Part shown: piece after piece, positions 33,954 to 42,064 of the stretch
Numbering within the stretch: the first letter of the stretch is position 1
How the letters are laid out: each line of letters starts with the position of its first letter
Program-made: the position numbers and the translations under genes
Assembly: GCA_040387475.1 (NCBI GenBank)
Contig: JAZKDT010000001.1
Coordinates: forward strand, 502,382 to 566,381
DNA length: 64,000 bases
DNA from: UBA4416 sp040387475
GTDB lineage: Bacteria; Bacteroidota; Bacteroidia; B-17B0; Aurantibacillaceae
Direction: 5' to 3'
The notes under the pieces: generated by a model
The model's input: only the letters and a program-made list of their open reading frames with translations
What the model was told of the DNA's origin: nothing
Databases searched by the model: none

Positions 33954-35042
33954 CTATTTTTTGCTGAGGCTAAATTCGACTCTCCTGTTTTGTTGTTTAC
34001 CTTCTTCTGTATTGTTCGAAGCTATTGGTTTTGAGCTTCCATAACCCTGATAACTGATTTTGGCTTTATCTATTCCTTTGGCTGTTAAATAACTGAAAAC
34101 CGCTTTTGCCCGCTGGAAGGAAAGATGCTTATTTGTTTTTTCAGAGCCTGTTTTATCTGTGTGTCCGTTTATGTCCATGTGTTTTTCAGGATTCCTTTGT
34201 AAATAGGCGATGAGCGTGTCTAATTGCGGGAATGATGAAGGTAAAATAATACTGCTATTAGATTCAAAGACAACAGATTTTAAGACAAATATCGAGTCAG
34301 TTGCACTCAATTTATTGGATGGCCCCGGAATATTTGAATTGGTAGGAGGCACTTCAATGTATACTGTTTCAACCAAACTCAGATCATCTAGATAATAATA
34401 GGCATCCCGTCCGGCCTTTTGATTAATGTGGGTTTTAAGATCTTTTGGAATATCGGGGTTCAGGCTTCGGAGCTTGTTAACTGCAAAGCTTCCAATGAGT
34501 AACCATGTTTCTCCCCCTTTTGATTTATAGATGACGGTAAGCCTATGCCATTTATCCTTTTCTTTTGAAACCTCCTTTCCCATAACCATATAAACAGGAT
34601 TTAAGTTTGTGATAACGTCTGAATTATCGTACCCCGCTTTACTTTGTAAAAAGCATACGCCTAGTTGGTCAACGCTGGTTCGTGAATAGTCGCCTAAACT
34701 CACGTACATGGTGAATCGATAATATTTACCTTTCTCTAAAGGCGCCTTTAACGGCGTTTGTATGTACTCGCGATAATCACCGTGTGAAAAGGCAAATATA
34801 CCACCGTAACAGTTCCCTGAGTGTGTTTCCTGGTAGCCCATTGGATTTTGCGGGATATCAACCAACGAATATTTTTTTTGCTTTCTGTCGCACTTGCAAA
34901 ATAGATCACTTGTACCCCAACTGGCTGTGCGCCATGAGTCCGAAAGATTTAATGAGGAAAAGTCAGTAGGAACGTGTTGGTTATTTTCGAAGCTGGAGTC
35001 GGGAATAAAATTCTGGGCGAGAACCGCTTGACAGCATAGCAA
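33954..35042 (-). CDS. OmpA-family outer-membrane/peptidoglycan-linked protein
   Basis: At least 362 residues. The N-terminal 210 residues look like a jelly-roll ligand domain (FIPDSSFENNQHVP, HSGNCYGGIFAFSHGDYREYIQTPL, YYLDDLSLVE). An OmpA C-terminal domain follows (VVFESNSSIILPSSFPQLDTL, DINGHTDKTGSEKTN, GYGSSKPIASN...NRRVEF). It binds peptidoglycan. The start is unclear: there is no ATG before the signal peptide, TTG 35042 is the listed start, and the frame reads back through KNARKSVLLLL, which looks like signal sequence. A non-ATG start or a small sequence error is possible. Confidence 0.85.
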   Translation of the reverse strand: MLCCQAVLAQNFIPDSSFENNQHVPTDFSSLNLSDSWRTASWGTSDLFCKCDRKQKKYSLVDIPQNPMGYQETHSGNCYGGIFAFSHGDYREYIQTPLKAPLEKGKYYRFTMYVSLGDYSRTSVDQLGVCFLQSKAGYDNSDVITNLNPVYMVMGKEVSKEKDKWHRLTVIYKSKGGETWLLIGSFAVNKLRSLNPDIPKDLKTHINQKAGRDAYYYLDDLSLVETVYIEVPPTNSNIPGPSNKLSATDSIFVLKSVVFESNSSIILPSSFPQLDTLIAYLQRNPEKHMDINGHTDKTGSEKTNKHLSFQRAKAVFSYLTAKGIDKAKISYQGYGSSKPIASNNTEEGKQQNRRVEFSLSKK

Positions 35043-35252
35043 TAGTAAAACGCTTTTTCTTGCGTTCTTAAAATAATATGCGGGCTGCCAGGTAAAAATA
35101 TGTTGCGCTTAAATTTTTATTATAACGTGCTTTTTTTAAATAGTTACAGCTTGTAAAACAATAATTATGTAACTTTTTTTCAGAACTATGTAACTTTTTC
35201 TTTTAGTAATAACGTCACCTTTGTATCAAATTAATTATTAATAAAATACAAG

Positions 35253-35894
35253 ATGAAAACAATTACAATGAAAACCTTTGCAACAGGTATAGTTGCTGCC
35301 GTACTTTTAGTTACTTCATGTAAGAAAGGTGAAACTGGTCCTGCAGGAGCGGATGGAATGAACGGTACAAACGGAGTTGTTCCAACATCTACCGATGGAT
35401 TTATAAAAGGTAATGTTTCGGGCGTGCGCCAGGATGGCACCGCTTTTAACGAATCATTTGAATATAAAAATTACTGGGGCGGTACTTCCGGAAGATTGGA
35501 TAGCAATAGCATAGCCAGTTATGATTTTTCAATTAGCCGCGGCGGTGATGATATTTTAAGCCCAAACAGAGCCTCTATTATTGTTAACACAACGTCTAAA
35601 ACAGCCTCTACAGGAAATATCAGCATGAACGATTTTACCTTCACAAAATCATTGGGTGCAAATAAGAGTTTTGAATTCTATGTAACTTCAACAGTTAGCA
35701 CAACCATTACCGGTTTGGCGTATAATGCAAGTACTGGTATGTTTACAGGTAATTTCTCATTTTCAGTGAATGGTTTCCAAAACAGTACAGGCAATGCAGC
35801 TTCAATCAATGGAAGTTTCCAGGCAACTATTACTCAAATGTATAATTTGATTTTAAACCCTAATACCCATATAGAAACTGAGAACAAAATGTAA
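35253..35894 (+). CDS. Small lipoprotein with collagen-like GxA stretch
   Basis: This 213-residue protein has a lipoprotein signal (VLLVTSCKKG, Cys24). A short collagen-like segment follows (GETGPAGADGMNGTNG). The rest is a Ser/Thr/Asn-rich beta domain (SRGGDDILSPNRASIIVN, STVSTTITGLAYNASTGMFTGNF) that probably forms a surface or periplasmic beta sandwich. The function is unknown. Upstream, a direct repeat ATGTAACTTTTT occurs twice between about 35166 and 35202. A terminator follows. Confidence 0.75.
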   Translation: MKTITMKTFATGIVAAVLLVTSCKKGETGPAGADGMNGTNGVVPTSTDGFIKGNVSGVRQDGTAFNESFEYKNYWGGTSGRLDSNSIASYDFSISRGGDDILSPNRASIIVNTTSKTASTGNISMNDFTFTKSLGANKSFEFYVTSTVSTTITGLAYNASTGMFTGNFSFSVNGFQNSTGNAASINGSFQATITQMYNLILNPNTHIETENKM

Positions 35895-35914
35895 TTAATT
35901 TTTGTTTTAAGTAA

Positions 35915-35948
35915 AAAAAGCCTCCGTCATAATTGATGGAGGCTTTTT
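35915..35948. terminator. Bidirectional terminator after the lipoprotein gene
   Basis: GCCTCCGTCA pairs with TGATGGAGGC (one G-T) around TAAT, flanked by A and T runs. It serves the gene ending at 35894 and, from the other side, the gene ending at 35971. Confidence 0.8.
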
Positions 35949-35970
35949 AGTTAGAATGAAATGAAATTAT

Positions 35971-36474
35971 TTATTTCTGCAAAGAGGGAAGAAGTGCATC
36001 GAGATTTTCCATAGCTGATAAAAGGCCTTCTTTAAAACCCATTTTTATGGTTTCTTCCAATTGTGTCAGATCAGGAAAAGTAATTTGAAACTCCACTAAA
36101 GTAACATCTCCTTTACCGGTGAAAGTAACCTCCCATTTAGATTGAGGCATTTCTTTGTTTATGGTTCCGTTTTCATCCGTAAAGCCATCTACCCCCGTAA
36201 AAGTTTTTTGAGATTTTACAGTTTGATAATCGGCCCTCGACCAATGCTCTTCACCTTGAGGCCCAACCATGGCATAGAGCCAATGGCCTCCTTCCCTGAA
36301 ATCCATGGTTTTTGTTTTAGCTTTCCAGGGTTTTGGAGCCCACCATTGATCTAAAATCTCAGATTTTGTGTAAGCGTCCCAAACTAATGCAACATCCGCT
36401 GCAAATTCTCTTTTCACTGTAATGGTGTTATTTTCCTTATTTACAGAAAAATCAACGGTTAAATTGTGTTTCAT
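35971..36474 (-). CDS. AHSA1/SRPBCC-domain protein
   Basis: This 167-residue START-like protein has the AHSA1-type features VKREFAADVALVWDAYTKSEILDQWWAPKPWKAKTK (hydrophobic cavity wall and W pair) and LLSAMENLDALLPSL as the C-terminal helix. Such proteins bind small hydrophobic ligands. Its start overlaps the stop of the ArsR-type regulator by four bases; ArsR plus SRPBCC is a common pair, the regulator controlling both genes. The ligand is unknown. Confidence 0.9.
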   Translation of the reverse strand: MKHNLTVDFSVNKENNTITVKREFAADVALVWDAYTKSEILDQWWAPKPWKAKTKTMDFREGGHWLYAMVGPQGEEHWSRADYQTVKSQKTFTGVDGFTDENGTINKEMPQSKWEVTFTGKGDVTLVEFQITFPDLTQLEETIKMGFKEGLLSAMENLDALLPSLQK

Positions 36475-36791
36475 TTTTTGTTGTTTTTTAAAGTTAATAA
36501 TACGTCGTCTAATTGATTAAAACGATTTTCCCAGATTTCCTTGTACTGTTCGAGCCATTTGTCAATCTCTTTCATTTTTGTGCCATTCAATGTATAATGA
36601 ATTTCTCTGCCAGACCGCTCCTCTTTTAAAAGCTCACATTCATTTAATATGCGGAGGTGTTTAGAAATCGCCTGTCGTGTTGAATCGAAGTGTGAGGCAA
36701 TCGCATTGGGTGTCATAGCTTGAAATGCTATCAGTAAAATAATAGCTCTTCTCGTGGGGTCGGCAATAGCCTGAAAAACATCTCTTCTCAT
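36471..36791 (-). CDS. ArsR-family winged-helix regulator
   Basis: This 106-residue regulator has the ArsR/SmtB winged helix (AIADPTRRAIILLIAFQAMTPNAIASHFDSTRQAISKHLRIL) and the wing EERSGREIHYTLN. No metal-binding ELCVCDL-type motif is present, so it is one of the non-metal ArsR group that partners SRPBCC genes. An exact -7 box flanked by two copies of GCAACCGATTA lies 33 bases upstream, so autoregulation is likely. Confidence 0.9.
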   Translation of the reverse strand: MRRDVFQAIADPTRRAIILLIAFQAMTPNAIASHFDSTRQAISKHLRILNECELLKEERSGREIHYTLNGTKMKEIDKWLEQYKEIWENRFNQLDDVLLTLKNNKK

Positions 36792-36813
36792 ATCCGTTAC
36801 ATAATTGCGAAAC

Positions 36814-36852
36814 TAATCGGTTGCAAATATACGCAATTAATCGGTTGCGCAA
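36814..36852 (-). promoter_or_regulatory. ArsR promoter with two operator repeats around the -7 box
   Basis: The minus strand reads TTTG, 18 bases, TATATTTG (36824-36831, an exact TAnnTTTG). Two copies of TAATCGGTTGC (plus strand, 36814-36824 and 36838-36848, 24 bases apart) bracket the box, the expected place for a dimeric repressor. Confidence 0.65.
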
Positions 36853-37004
36853 AAAAAATATTTATAAAATTCCTCAGAGTGGGAAAAATCGAAAACAAAG
36901 AATCGAAGAAACGTTCTAATCTCACTGTAATTCAGTCATATAAAAATTGAGTTTAAAAGGTATTGGATTTGTAGGTAATAACTGGTGGTTTTTATACATA
37001 TAAT

Positions 37005-37649
37005 ATGACGGATTTGAAACTTTTTGTAAAACATATGGTTAGTGCGCGTTGTATCCTAGTTGTAAAAGACGCTCTTACGAAAGCCGGAGTTCATTTTGGA
37101 GATGTATCACTGGGAGAGGTTGAACTCATCAGCGCCATTTCTGGCGATCAGCTTCATCAATTTAAATGTTCTTTAATGCAGGCAGGATTGGAATTGATTG
37201 AGGATAAACGTAAAATTTTAGCCGAGAAAATAAAAAACAGTATCATAGAGATGGTTCATTACTCTGATGACATCATTAAGGTTAATTTCTCCAGTTATCT
37301 GACAACAAAATTAGATCATGATTATACGTACATGTCTAATTTATTTTCGGAGGTCCAGGGAATAACCATTGAGCAATTTACGATCTCTCATAAAGTTGAA
37401 AGGATTAAAGAATTAATTATATATGGCGAACTAAATATAACGGAGATTGCCTGGAAAATGAATTATAGTAGCGTGGCCCATTTATCCAATCAATTTAAAA
37501 AAGCAACCGGTCTTTCGCCTTCACAGTTTAAGCAACTTAAAGATAAGCGACGAAACACGATAGAGAACGTTGGAATTATAGATACCATTGCCGGTTATAT
37601 ATCAAATCCTTTATTTAACAAGAACCCTCAAATTTCCCTGAGATTTTAA
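37005..37649 (+). CDS. AraC-type regulator with N-terminal HMA-like domain
   Basis: This 214-residue protein has an N-terminal half shaped like a metal-binding HMA domain (LFVKHMVSARCILVVKDALTKAG, VSLGEVELI). The usual MxCxxC is reduced to MVSARC, so metal binding is doubtful. The C-terminal half has two HTHs of the AraC family (TIEQFTISHKVERIKELII, LNITEIAWKMNYSSVAHLSNQFKKATGLSPSQFK). Related Bacteroidota proteins keep the two Cys and sit near metal genes; this one stands alone. The regulatory target is unknown. Confidence 0.82.
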   Translation: MTDLKLFVKHMVSARCILVVKDALTKAGVHFGDVSLGEVELISAISGDQLHQFKCSLMQAGLELIEDKRKILAEKIKNSIIEMVHYSDDIIKVNFSSYLTTKLDHDYTYMSNLFSEVQGITIEQFTISHKVERIKELIIYGELNITEIAWKMNYSSVAHLSNQFKKATGLSPSQFKQLKDKRRNTIENVGIIDTIAGYISNPLFNKNPQISLRF

Positions 37650-37760
37650 AATCCATAAGTTCTATCAGATTAAACATTTATTGACATAGGGAATTTATTC
37701 CCCCTTATTTTTATTTTTTTGTAATTTTAGAATGTAATTAAATCTTTTATCATCTTAATT

Positions 37761-38597
37761 ATGGAAACAAAAATATTATTGATTAATAATAATCTTCTGG
37801 AAAACGAAGTTATACAACAAGCGCTTAGCAAAGCTTTGGGAACTTTTTCGTTATTAAATGCGGAGAATGGAAAAGGTGCTTTTAATATTTTGATGGGAGG
37901 TCACCAGGAAAAACCGTCGGTGATTTTACTGAATCACGACCTTATTGATATGTCAGCAATTGATTTTTTAAAGGTTATGCAAAATTACTATACGCTTAAC
38001 CATATAAAGATTTTTCTGATAACTGAGCCTATTTCAGCCACGATGCAGAAATCGTTTTATAAACTGGGAATAACGAATTTTATTTATAGACCTCTGTTAA
38101 ATGATGCAGCACTATTCATGAATATAAATTCCCATTTCAACGTTTCGCCGGCATTTATAGGTTTATTTTCTGTAGAACAGTTGAAAGCAAAATGTATTGC
38201 GGCCTTCAGTAAAGGAAAAAGCATTTTGTTTGGCCACCATGCTACCGTTACCGGTATATATGGGATAGGGACTAAGGCTGCTTTGTTAGCAGGCACTTTA
38301 TTGCTTGTTACAGGAGCTGCCCACTCTATTAAAAAGAGAAATGCCGGTAAAATTGCAGCTCATGCAGTAATAGAAAAAAATGCCCCGCCTTCATTGTTAG
38401 TTCAAGACGATGACATGGAGAGTGCGAATATACCGGAGCCAAAATCTATAATTTCAAATTATATCCCGTTTGGACAGGAACTCGCCGAAGATAATCTTGT
38501 CAATTTAAATACGACTATAGATACTTTAAGTGTTGTAAAAATATCGCGAGAGTTACGCATCAAAATTATTGAGGAGCAGGATAGTATCCCGCAATAA
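37761..38597 (+). CDS. Degenerate response-regulator-like membrane protein
   Basis: This 278-residue protein has a first 120 residues with the receiver-domain strand and helix pattern (ILLINNNLLENEVIQQAL, SVILLNHDLIDMSAIDFLKVMQ, HIKIFLITEP, TNFIYRPL). Asn-His replaces the phospho-Asp position (LLNHDL) and the acidic pocket at the start is NNN instead of DD, so it is probably not phosphorylated. A helical part and a membrane helix (about 173-190, GTKAALLAGTLLLVTGAAH) follow, and the C-terminus is charged. A pseudo-receiver tied to the membrane is unusual; its partner is unknown. Confidence 0.65.
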   Translation: METKILLINNNLLENEVIQQALSKALGTFSLLNAENGKGAFNILMGGHQEKPSVILLNHDLIDMSAIDFLKVMQNYYTLNHIKIFLITEPISATMQKSFYKLGITNFIYRPLLNDAALFMNINSHFNVSPAFIGLFSVEQLKAKCIAAFSKGKSILFGHHATVTGIYGIGTKAALLAGTLLLVTGAAHSIKKRNAGKIAAHAVIEKNAPPSLLVQDDDMESANIPEPKSIISNYIPFGQELAEDNLVNLNTTIDTLSVVKISRELRIKIIEEQDSIPQ

Positions 38598-38620
38598 CTG
38601 AATGTTTTTTCAATATTTGA

Positions 38621-38650
38621 AAATGGCCAAAATATGACTTTGGCCATTTT
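38621..38650. terminator. Bidirectional terminator between 38597 and 38655
   Basis: AAATGGCCAAA pairs with TTTGGCCATTT around seven bases, with T on both outer sides. It lies between the convergent genes ending at 38597 and 38655. Confidence 0.8.
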
Positions 38651-38654
38651 TAGT

Positions 38655-39053
38655 TTAATTACCTGGGTAGATCCATCGTTGAATGGCAGCTACAGTATCC
38701 ATAGGATTTGTATTGAAACAGATTCGCGCTTTTGGAGCGTATTCGTGAACGGCATTAATCATGTTTTCGAACAATATAAAGTTTGAATCGGGTATCCTGA
38801 TTCCTGCGCCAATTAATACACATTCAAATGGAGTAGTTTGTAAATGTTCCTGTATAACCTGAATAGCTGTTACACCAAGATCAATCCAGCATAATTTGGC
38901 ATCGTAACCAAGTTCATTCAGTGCGGTTACGGAACCAGTGATACCGTTGAATACTTTGGCTGCGTTTATACCTGGCATGGATGAAAATTCAGGAGACGAA
39001 AAGTCGAGCCATTTAGGGTCTATTCCGATAACTAAGATTGTTTTTTTGCTCAT
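38655..39053 (-). CDS. Hypothetical Rossmann-like protein
   Basis: This 132-residue protein starts ILVIGIDPKWLDFSSPEFSSMPG and continues with strand-helix units (AKLCWIDLGVTAIQVIQEHL, FECVLIGAGIRI, RICFNTNPMDTVAAIQRW). It looks like a flavodoxin or receiver-like alpha/beta fold without a phospho-Asp. I do not recognise the family. Its stop shares a terminator with the gene at 37761, and the gene at 39083 lies 29 bases upstream on the same strand. Confidence 0.6.
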   Translation of the reverse strand: MSKKTILVIGIDPKWLDFSSPEFSSMPGINAAKVFNGITGSVTALNELGYDAKLCWIDLGVTAIQVIQEHLQTTPFECVLIGAGIRIPDSNFILFENMINAVHEYAPKARICFNTNPMDTVAAIQRWIYPGN

Positions 39054-39082
39054 GGTCTGTTTTCTGTTTACTGATTGATGAT

Positions 39083-39280
39083 TTACATAACATTATCATT
39101 TTCCAGTACTTTAAAGTGTCTGCATTCTGATATTTCAGTTTCAATCAATTGATTGCTAAACTGCGGCCATAGATCATAGCCTTTGTCCTGTTGATATTTT
39201 ATGGCGCTGTCAAAAAATGAAAAAATCACATCCATATCAGTTATGGTACTTGGTACTATTTGTAATTCAATGCTGGACAT
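39083..39280 (-). pseudogene. N-terminal fragment of a GNAT acetyltransferase
   Basis: These 65 residues match the first third of a GNAT acetyltransferase (LQIVPSTITDMDVIFSFFDSAIKYQQDKGYDLWP). The chain stops (ENDNVM) where the acetyl-CoA-binding strands should begin. The bases that follow (down to 39053) do not encode the missing domain in any frame. The frame also lacks the V/I-x-x-x-Q-G/A-x-G/A loop. A truncated, probably non-functional gene is the simplest reading. Confidence 0.6.
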
Positions 39281-39433
39281 ACTATGGTTTGTAACAGTAG
39301 AACAATATACAAGGCTAAATAACTAATTTAAATTGGCATTCTCACATCTGCTAAAAAAAGGTAATACTAACTGGTATTGGATTTGAGATTGTCATATAAA
39401 TAGTTGTTAATATAAACTTTTAAAATATAAAAC

Positions 39434-39736
39434 ATGAAAAATTACATGACATATTGTTTATGCCTCATAATGGCTTTTTTGATCTCGTTGCCGGCGCAAG
39501 CGCAACGATCTTCTTTAGATACAAGACAACAGGGTGAAACCGTGTCGAGAAAGGAAAGGAAAATGGAAAGAAAAAGAGCGAATTACCGGGAAAGTAATTC
39601 CGCGAATGCTGAGAATCGGCTTAGTGGAAAGCCCCAGTACAAAGCCCGTACAAAAATGAAAGTGAAACATGAAAAAGCTCCTTCTGAAAAAAGAAGAAGA
39701 CATAGAGACCGAAAAACGGAAGAAGTGAGGGCTTAA
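39434..39736 (+). CDS. Small secreted basic protein
   Basis: This 100-residue protein has a signal peptide (cleaved near PAQAQ, about residue 24). A highly charged mature part follows, rich in Lys, Arg and Glu (RKERKMERKRANYRE, KAPSEKRRRHRDRKTEE). No domain is known. Such short basic exported proteins are common and uncharacterised in Bacteroidota. It is a single gene, with no neighbour on the same strand. Confidence 0.6.
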   Translation: MKNYMTYCLCLIMAFLISLPAQAQRSSLDTRQQGETVSRKERKMERKRANYRESNSANAENRLSGKPQYKARTKMKVKHEKAPSEKRRRHRDRKTEEVRA

Positions 39737-39776
39737 CGTTATAGCAGGATTCCGTAAGCCTCACTTTATTTGCCGT

Positions 39777-40208
39777 TTAACTTATCAGAGGTAAGAGTTT
39801 TTGCTGTAGGTACCCGCTCCATCCGTTCGAGCATTGATCATAGCATTGTATGTTAGGATTTAAACCTATATGAGTAAATCGTACCTGGGTTTTGTTACCC
39901 TGTTGTGAAATTTCAAAGCAAATTTTTGTATGTGTCCATTCTGCTTCATCACTCAAAAACGTAAGCTTGCTATCAGTAACCAGCCATACTATTTTAGTGT
40001 CAGGTATAAGTTCAATCAATTTTTGTTTGGAATAATGCATACCTCCACCAGCAAGGAAAGAAAATTCATCGTCAAGTTTTTCAGATGATCCTTCAAACGT
40101 TTCTCCATATAGGCCTGACCACCATGAACGGACGTTTAATAAAATAGGAAATACTTCTTTTGGAGATTTGTCTACCAGGAATGTGCTGCTAAAGTCGGTT
40201 GTTGTCAT
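39777..40208 (-). CDS. SRPBCC-domain protein
   Basis: This 143-residue START-like fold has FSSTFLVDKSPKEVFPILLNVRSWWSGLYG at the N-terminus (cavity wall with WW) and KIVWLVTDSKLTFLSDEAEWTHTKICFEI in the sheet. The C-terminal helix holds QCYDQCSNGWSGYLQQKLLPLI. It sits with DUF2798 and DinB genes, a group common in Bacteroidota, possibly under one promoter. The ligand is unknown. Confidence 0.85.
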   Translation of the reverse strand: MTTTDFSSTFLVDKSPKEVFPILLNVRSWWSGLYGETFEGSSEKLDDEFSFLAGGGMHYSKQKLIELIPDTKIVWLVTDSKLTFLSDEAEWTHTKICFEISQQGNKTQVRFTHIGLNPNIQCYDQCSNGWSGYLQQKLLPLIS

Positions 40209-40216
40209 AATCGTGG

Positions 40217-40444
40217 TTAAATGCTGTTTGTTTTTTCTTTAAATAAAAAGTCTACTAGTTTCTGTATTTTGGGACCCATGATCAAAATGGCCGGCACAGC
40301 TACTAGATAAGCCATCGCCCATGAGCGCAACCAAATACCTGCAAATTTTTCGGTATATCCGATATTAACAGATATAAGCGTAAACGAAATAATTCCTGTT
40401 GTAATGATTCCCATAATAAGGGCAAAGGCTATTTTGTTTTTCAT
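40217..40444 (-). CDS. DUF2798 small membrane protein
   Basis: This 75-residue protein has two helices (about 5-24 and 39-60) and the motif SWAMAYLVAVPAILIMGPKIQKLVD that marks DUF2798. The family function is unknown. It lies four bases from the DinB gene and eight bases from the SRPBCC gene on the same strand. Confidence 0.88.
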   Translation of the reverse strand: MKNKIAFALIMGIITTGIISFTLISVNIGYTEKFAGIWLRSWAMAYLVAVPAILIMGPKIQKLVDFLFKEKTNSI

Positions 40445-40448
40445 GATA

Positions 40449-40931
40449 TTATTTTATAAGTGCTACCTGTCCCATATGGTATTGCATGTGATTGGTTCGG
40501 CCGATCAATACATTCAACCTGTTTCTGTGTGGTTCTTTCACAAAATCTTCCGCGGAAACGGCACTGTGTTTTTGTAACCATTCCTCAGGAGTTAATTGAT
40601 TAAAGTGATTTGCAAGTTNNNNNNNNNNCACATTGTCCCATACAATCCTTAACTCCTGTATCGAAGGTACATTTGAAATAGCGCGGTCGGGTTTGGTTAA
40701 AAAGGCTTCTTCTAAATCCGGATATAAAGCAGGCTCAAAATTTAATAAGGGCAACATCTTGTCGTGTACTACTGCTAAATGCCCCAATAAATAACTGCCT
40801 CTGTTTCTACCGGGGGCAACTTCTTTTTGCAGATGTTCATCTGTTAATGCATTAAATAATTTATTAGCAGAGTCTAGTCGTGAATTCCAGGCATCCAGCA
40901 CTGATTTTACAATAAGTTGTTTTGTTTCCAT
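40449..40931 (-). CDS. DinB-family protein (contains N gap)
   Basis: This protein of about 160 residues has the four-helix DinB/YfiT layout: LDAWNSRLDSANKLFNALTDEHLQKEVAPGRNRG, GHLAVVHDKMLPLLNF, and the C-terminal NHMQYHMGQVAL with the His that bind a divalent metal. The N run at 40619-40628 masks about four residues near position 102. Members act as metal-dependent transferases or hydrolases. It is divergent from the GlxA-type regulator at 41056. Confidence 0.85.
   Translation of the reverse strand: METKQLIVKSVLDAWNSRLDSANKLFNALTDEHLQKEVAPGRNRGSYLLGHLAVVHDKMLPLLNFEPALYPDLEEAFLTKPDRAISNVPSIQELRIVWDNVXXXXLANHFNQLTPEEWLQKHSAVSAEDFVKEPHRNRLNVLIGRTNHMQYHMGQVALIK
40619..40628. other. Ten-N assembly gap
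   Basis: Ten undetermined bases lie inside the DinB gene. If the real gap is not a multiple of three relative to ten, the frame would break; the reading after the gap still shows the DinB C-terminal motifs, so the gene is likely whole. Confidence 0.99.
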
Positions 40932-41020
40932 GTTTTTAATTTTAAATTGGATAATATCTTATGACAAATGTACTGTCTGAAAATAGAATTTGTAGTGTGT
41001 GAAATAGACATTATGAGAGG

Positions 41021-41051
41021 TTGATTTGGACAAACGAATAGCTTATATTTG
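41021..41051 (+). promoter_or_regulatory. Promoter of the GlxA-type regulator (TTG-N20-TATATTTG)
   Basis: TTG at 41021-41023 and TATATTTG at 41044-41051 (exact TAnnTTTG) are 20 bases apart. The box ends four bases before ATG 41056, so the transcript is probably leaderless, and the TTG at 41026 inside the promoter cannot be the start. Confidence 0.65.
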
Positions 41052-41055
41052 TACC

Positions 41056-42042
41056 ATGACAAAACATGTTTCAATACTTATTCCCGAAGAAGATCCTAAC
41101 TTAAGCAGTATTGTTGGTTCTTATAAGATATTTACCCGGGCCAACCAATACCTGGTTGCCAAAGGCCGGAAACCTGCATTCAATATTCAATTAGTTGGAA
41201 ACTCTAAACAGGTAAGTGTGCACGATGGGTTGTTTTCAGTGCATCCTAATGCCACGTTAAAACAGGTTCAAAAAACGGATTTGATCCTTATTCCTGCCAT
41301 CAAGCCCAATTTTGCTGCCTCTGTTAAAGCTAATAAAGATCTTTATCCATGGATAAGCGCTCATTATAAAAATGGAGCGGAAGTGGCCAGTATGTGTACA
41401 GGCGCTTTTCTACTGGCCTCAACCGGATTATTAAAAGGGAAGATCTGTTCTACGCATTGGATAGCATCTGAGGCGTTCGGTAAGATGTTTCCGGATGTGA
41501 ATTTAGTTGCTGATAAACTCATCACGGATGAAAATGGTATTTACACAAACGGCGGTGCTTTTTCTTTTTTGCATTTGCTGTTGTATTTAGTTGAAAAATA
41601 TTGCGACAGAGAGACCGCTATTTATTGCGCCAAGGTTTTTGAAATTGATATCGATCGACAAACGCAATCTCATTTTACTATTTTCTCAGGTTTGAAAACG
41701 CACCATGATGAAGAAATAAAAAAAGCCCAATTATTTATAGAAAAACATGTCAGTGAAAAAATTTCCATAGAGGATCTGGCTGATAAGTTTTCGATCGGCA
41801 GAAGAAATTTTGACAGACGATTTATTAAAGCCACATCAAATACACCGGTAGAATACATGCAGAAAGTAAAAATGGAAGCTGCCAAACGAAAACTGGAAAC
41901 TAGTCGGGAAAGTGTAGATGAAATTATGTACAGTGTTAGTTACTCCGATAATAAGGCCTTTAGAACAGTCTTCAAAAAAATAACCGGTTTGTCGCCATTG
42001 GAATACCGGAATAAATATAATAGAGAAGCTGCGGCCTTATAG
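41056..42042 (+). CDS. GlxA-family regulator (DJ-1/PfpI domain plus AraC HTH)
   Basis: This 328-residue protein has an N-terminal DJ-1/PfpI-like domain (VSILIPEEDPNLSSIVGSYK, EVASMCTGAFLLASTGLLKG) with a Cys in the nucleophile-elbow position (MCTGAF). The C-terminal pair of AraC HTHs reads KISIEDLADKFSIGRRNFDRRFIKATSNTPVEYM and ESVDEIMYSVSYSDNKAFRTVFKKITGLSPLEYR. The start is ATG 41056 because the promoter lies just upstream. The ligand is unknown. It is divergent from the DinB-DUF2798-SRPBCC genes, which it may regulate. Confidence 0.88.
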   Translation: MTKHVSILIPEEDPNLSSIVGSYKIFTRANQYLVAKGRKPAFNIQLVGNSKQVSVHDGLFSVHPNATLKQVQKTDLILIPAIKPNFAASVKANKDLYPWISAHYKNGAEVASMCTGAFLLASTGLLKGKICSTHWIASEAFGKMFPDVNLVADKLITDENGIYTNGGAFSFLHLLLYLVEKYCDRETAIYCAKVFEIDIDRQTQSHFTIFSGLKTHHDEEIKKAQLFIEKHVSEKISIEDLADKFSIGRRNFDRRFIKATSNTPVEYMQKVKMEAAKRKLETSRESVDEIMYSVSYSDNKAFRTVFKKITGLSPLEYRNKYNREAAAL

Positions 42043-42064
42043 AATTTATTGGATAGATGTTTAA

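Noticed and set aside
39053..39280. Sequencing error splitting a full GNAT gene
   Set aside because: The bases after the stop do not continue the GNAT fold in any of the three frames, so a true truncation is more likely.
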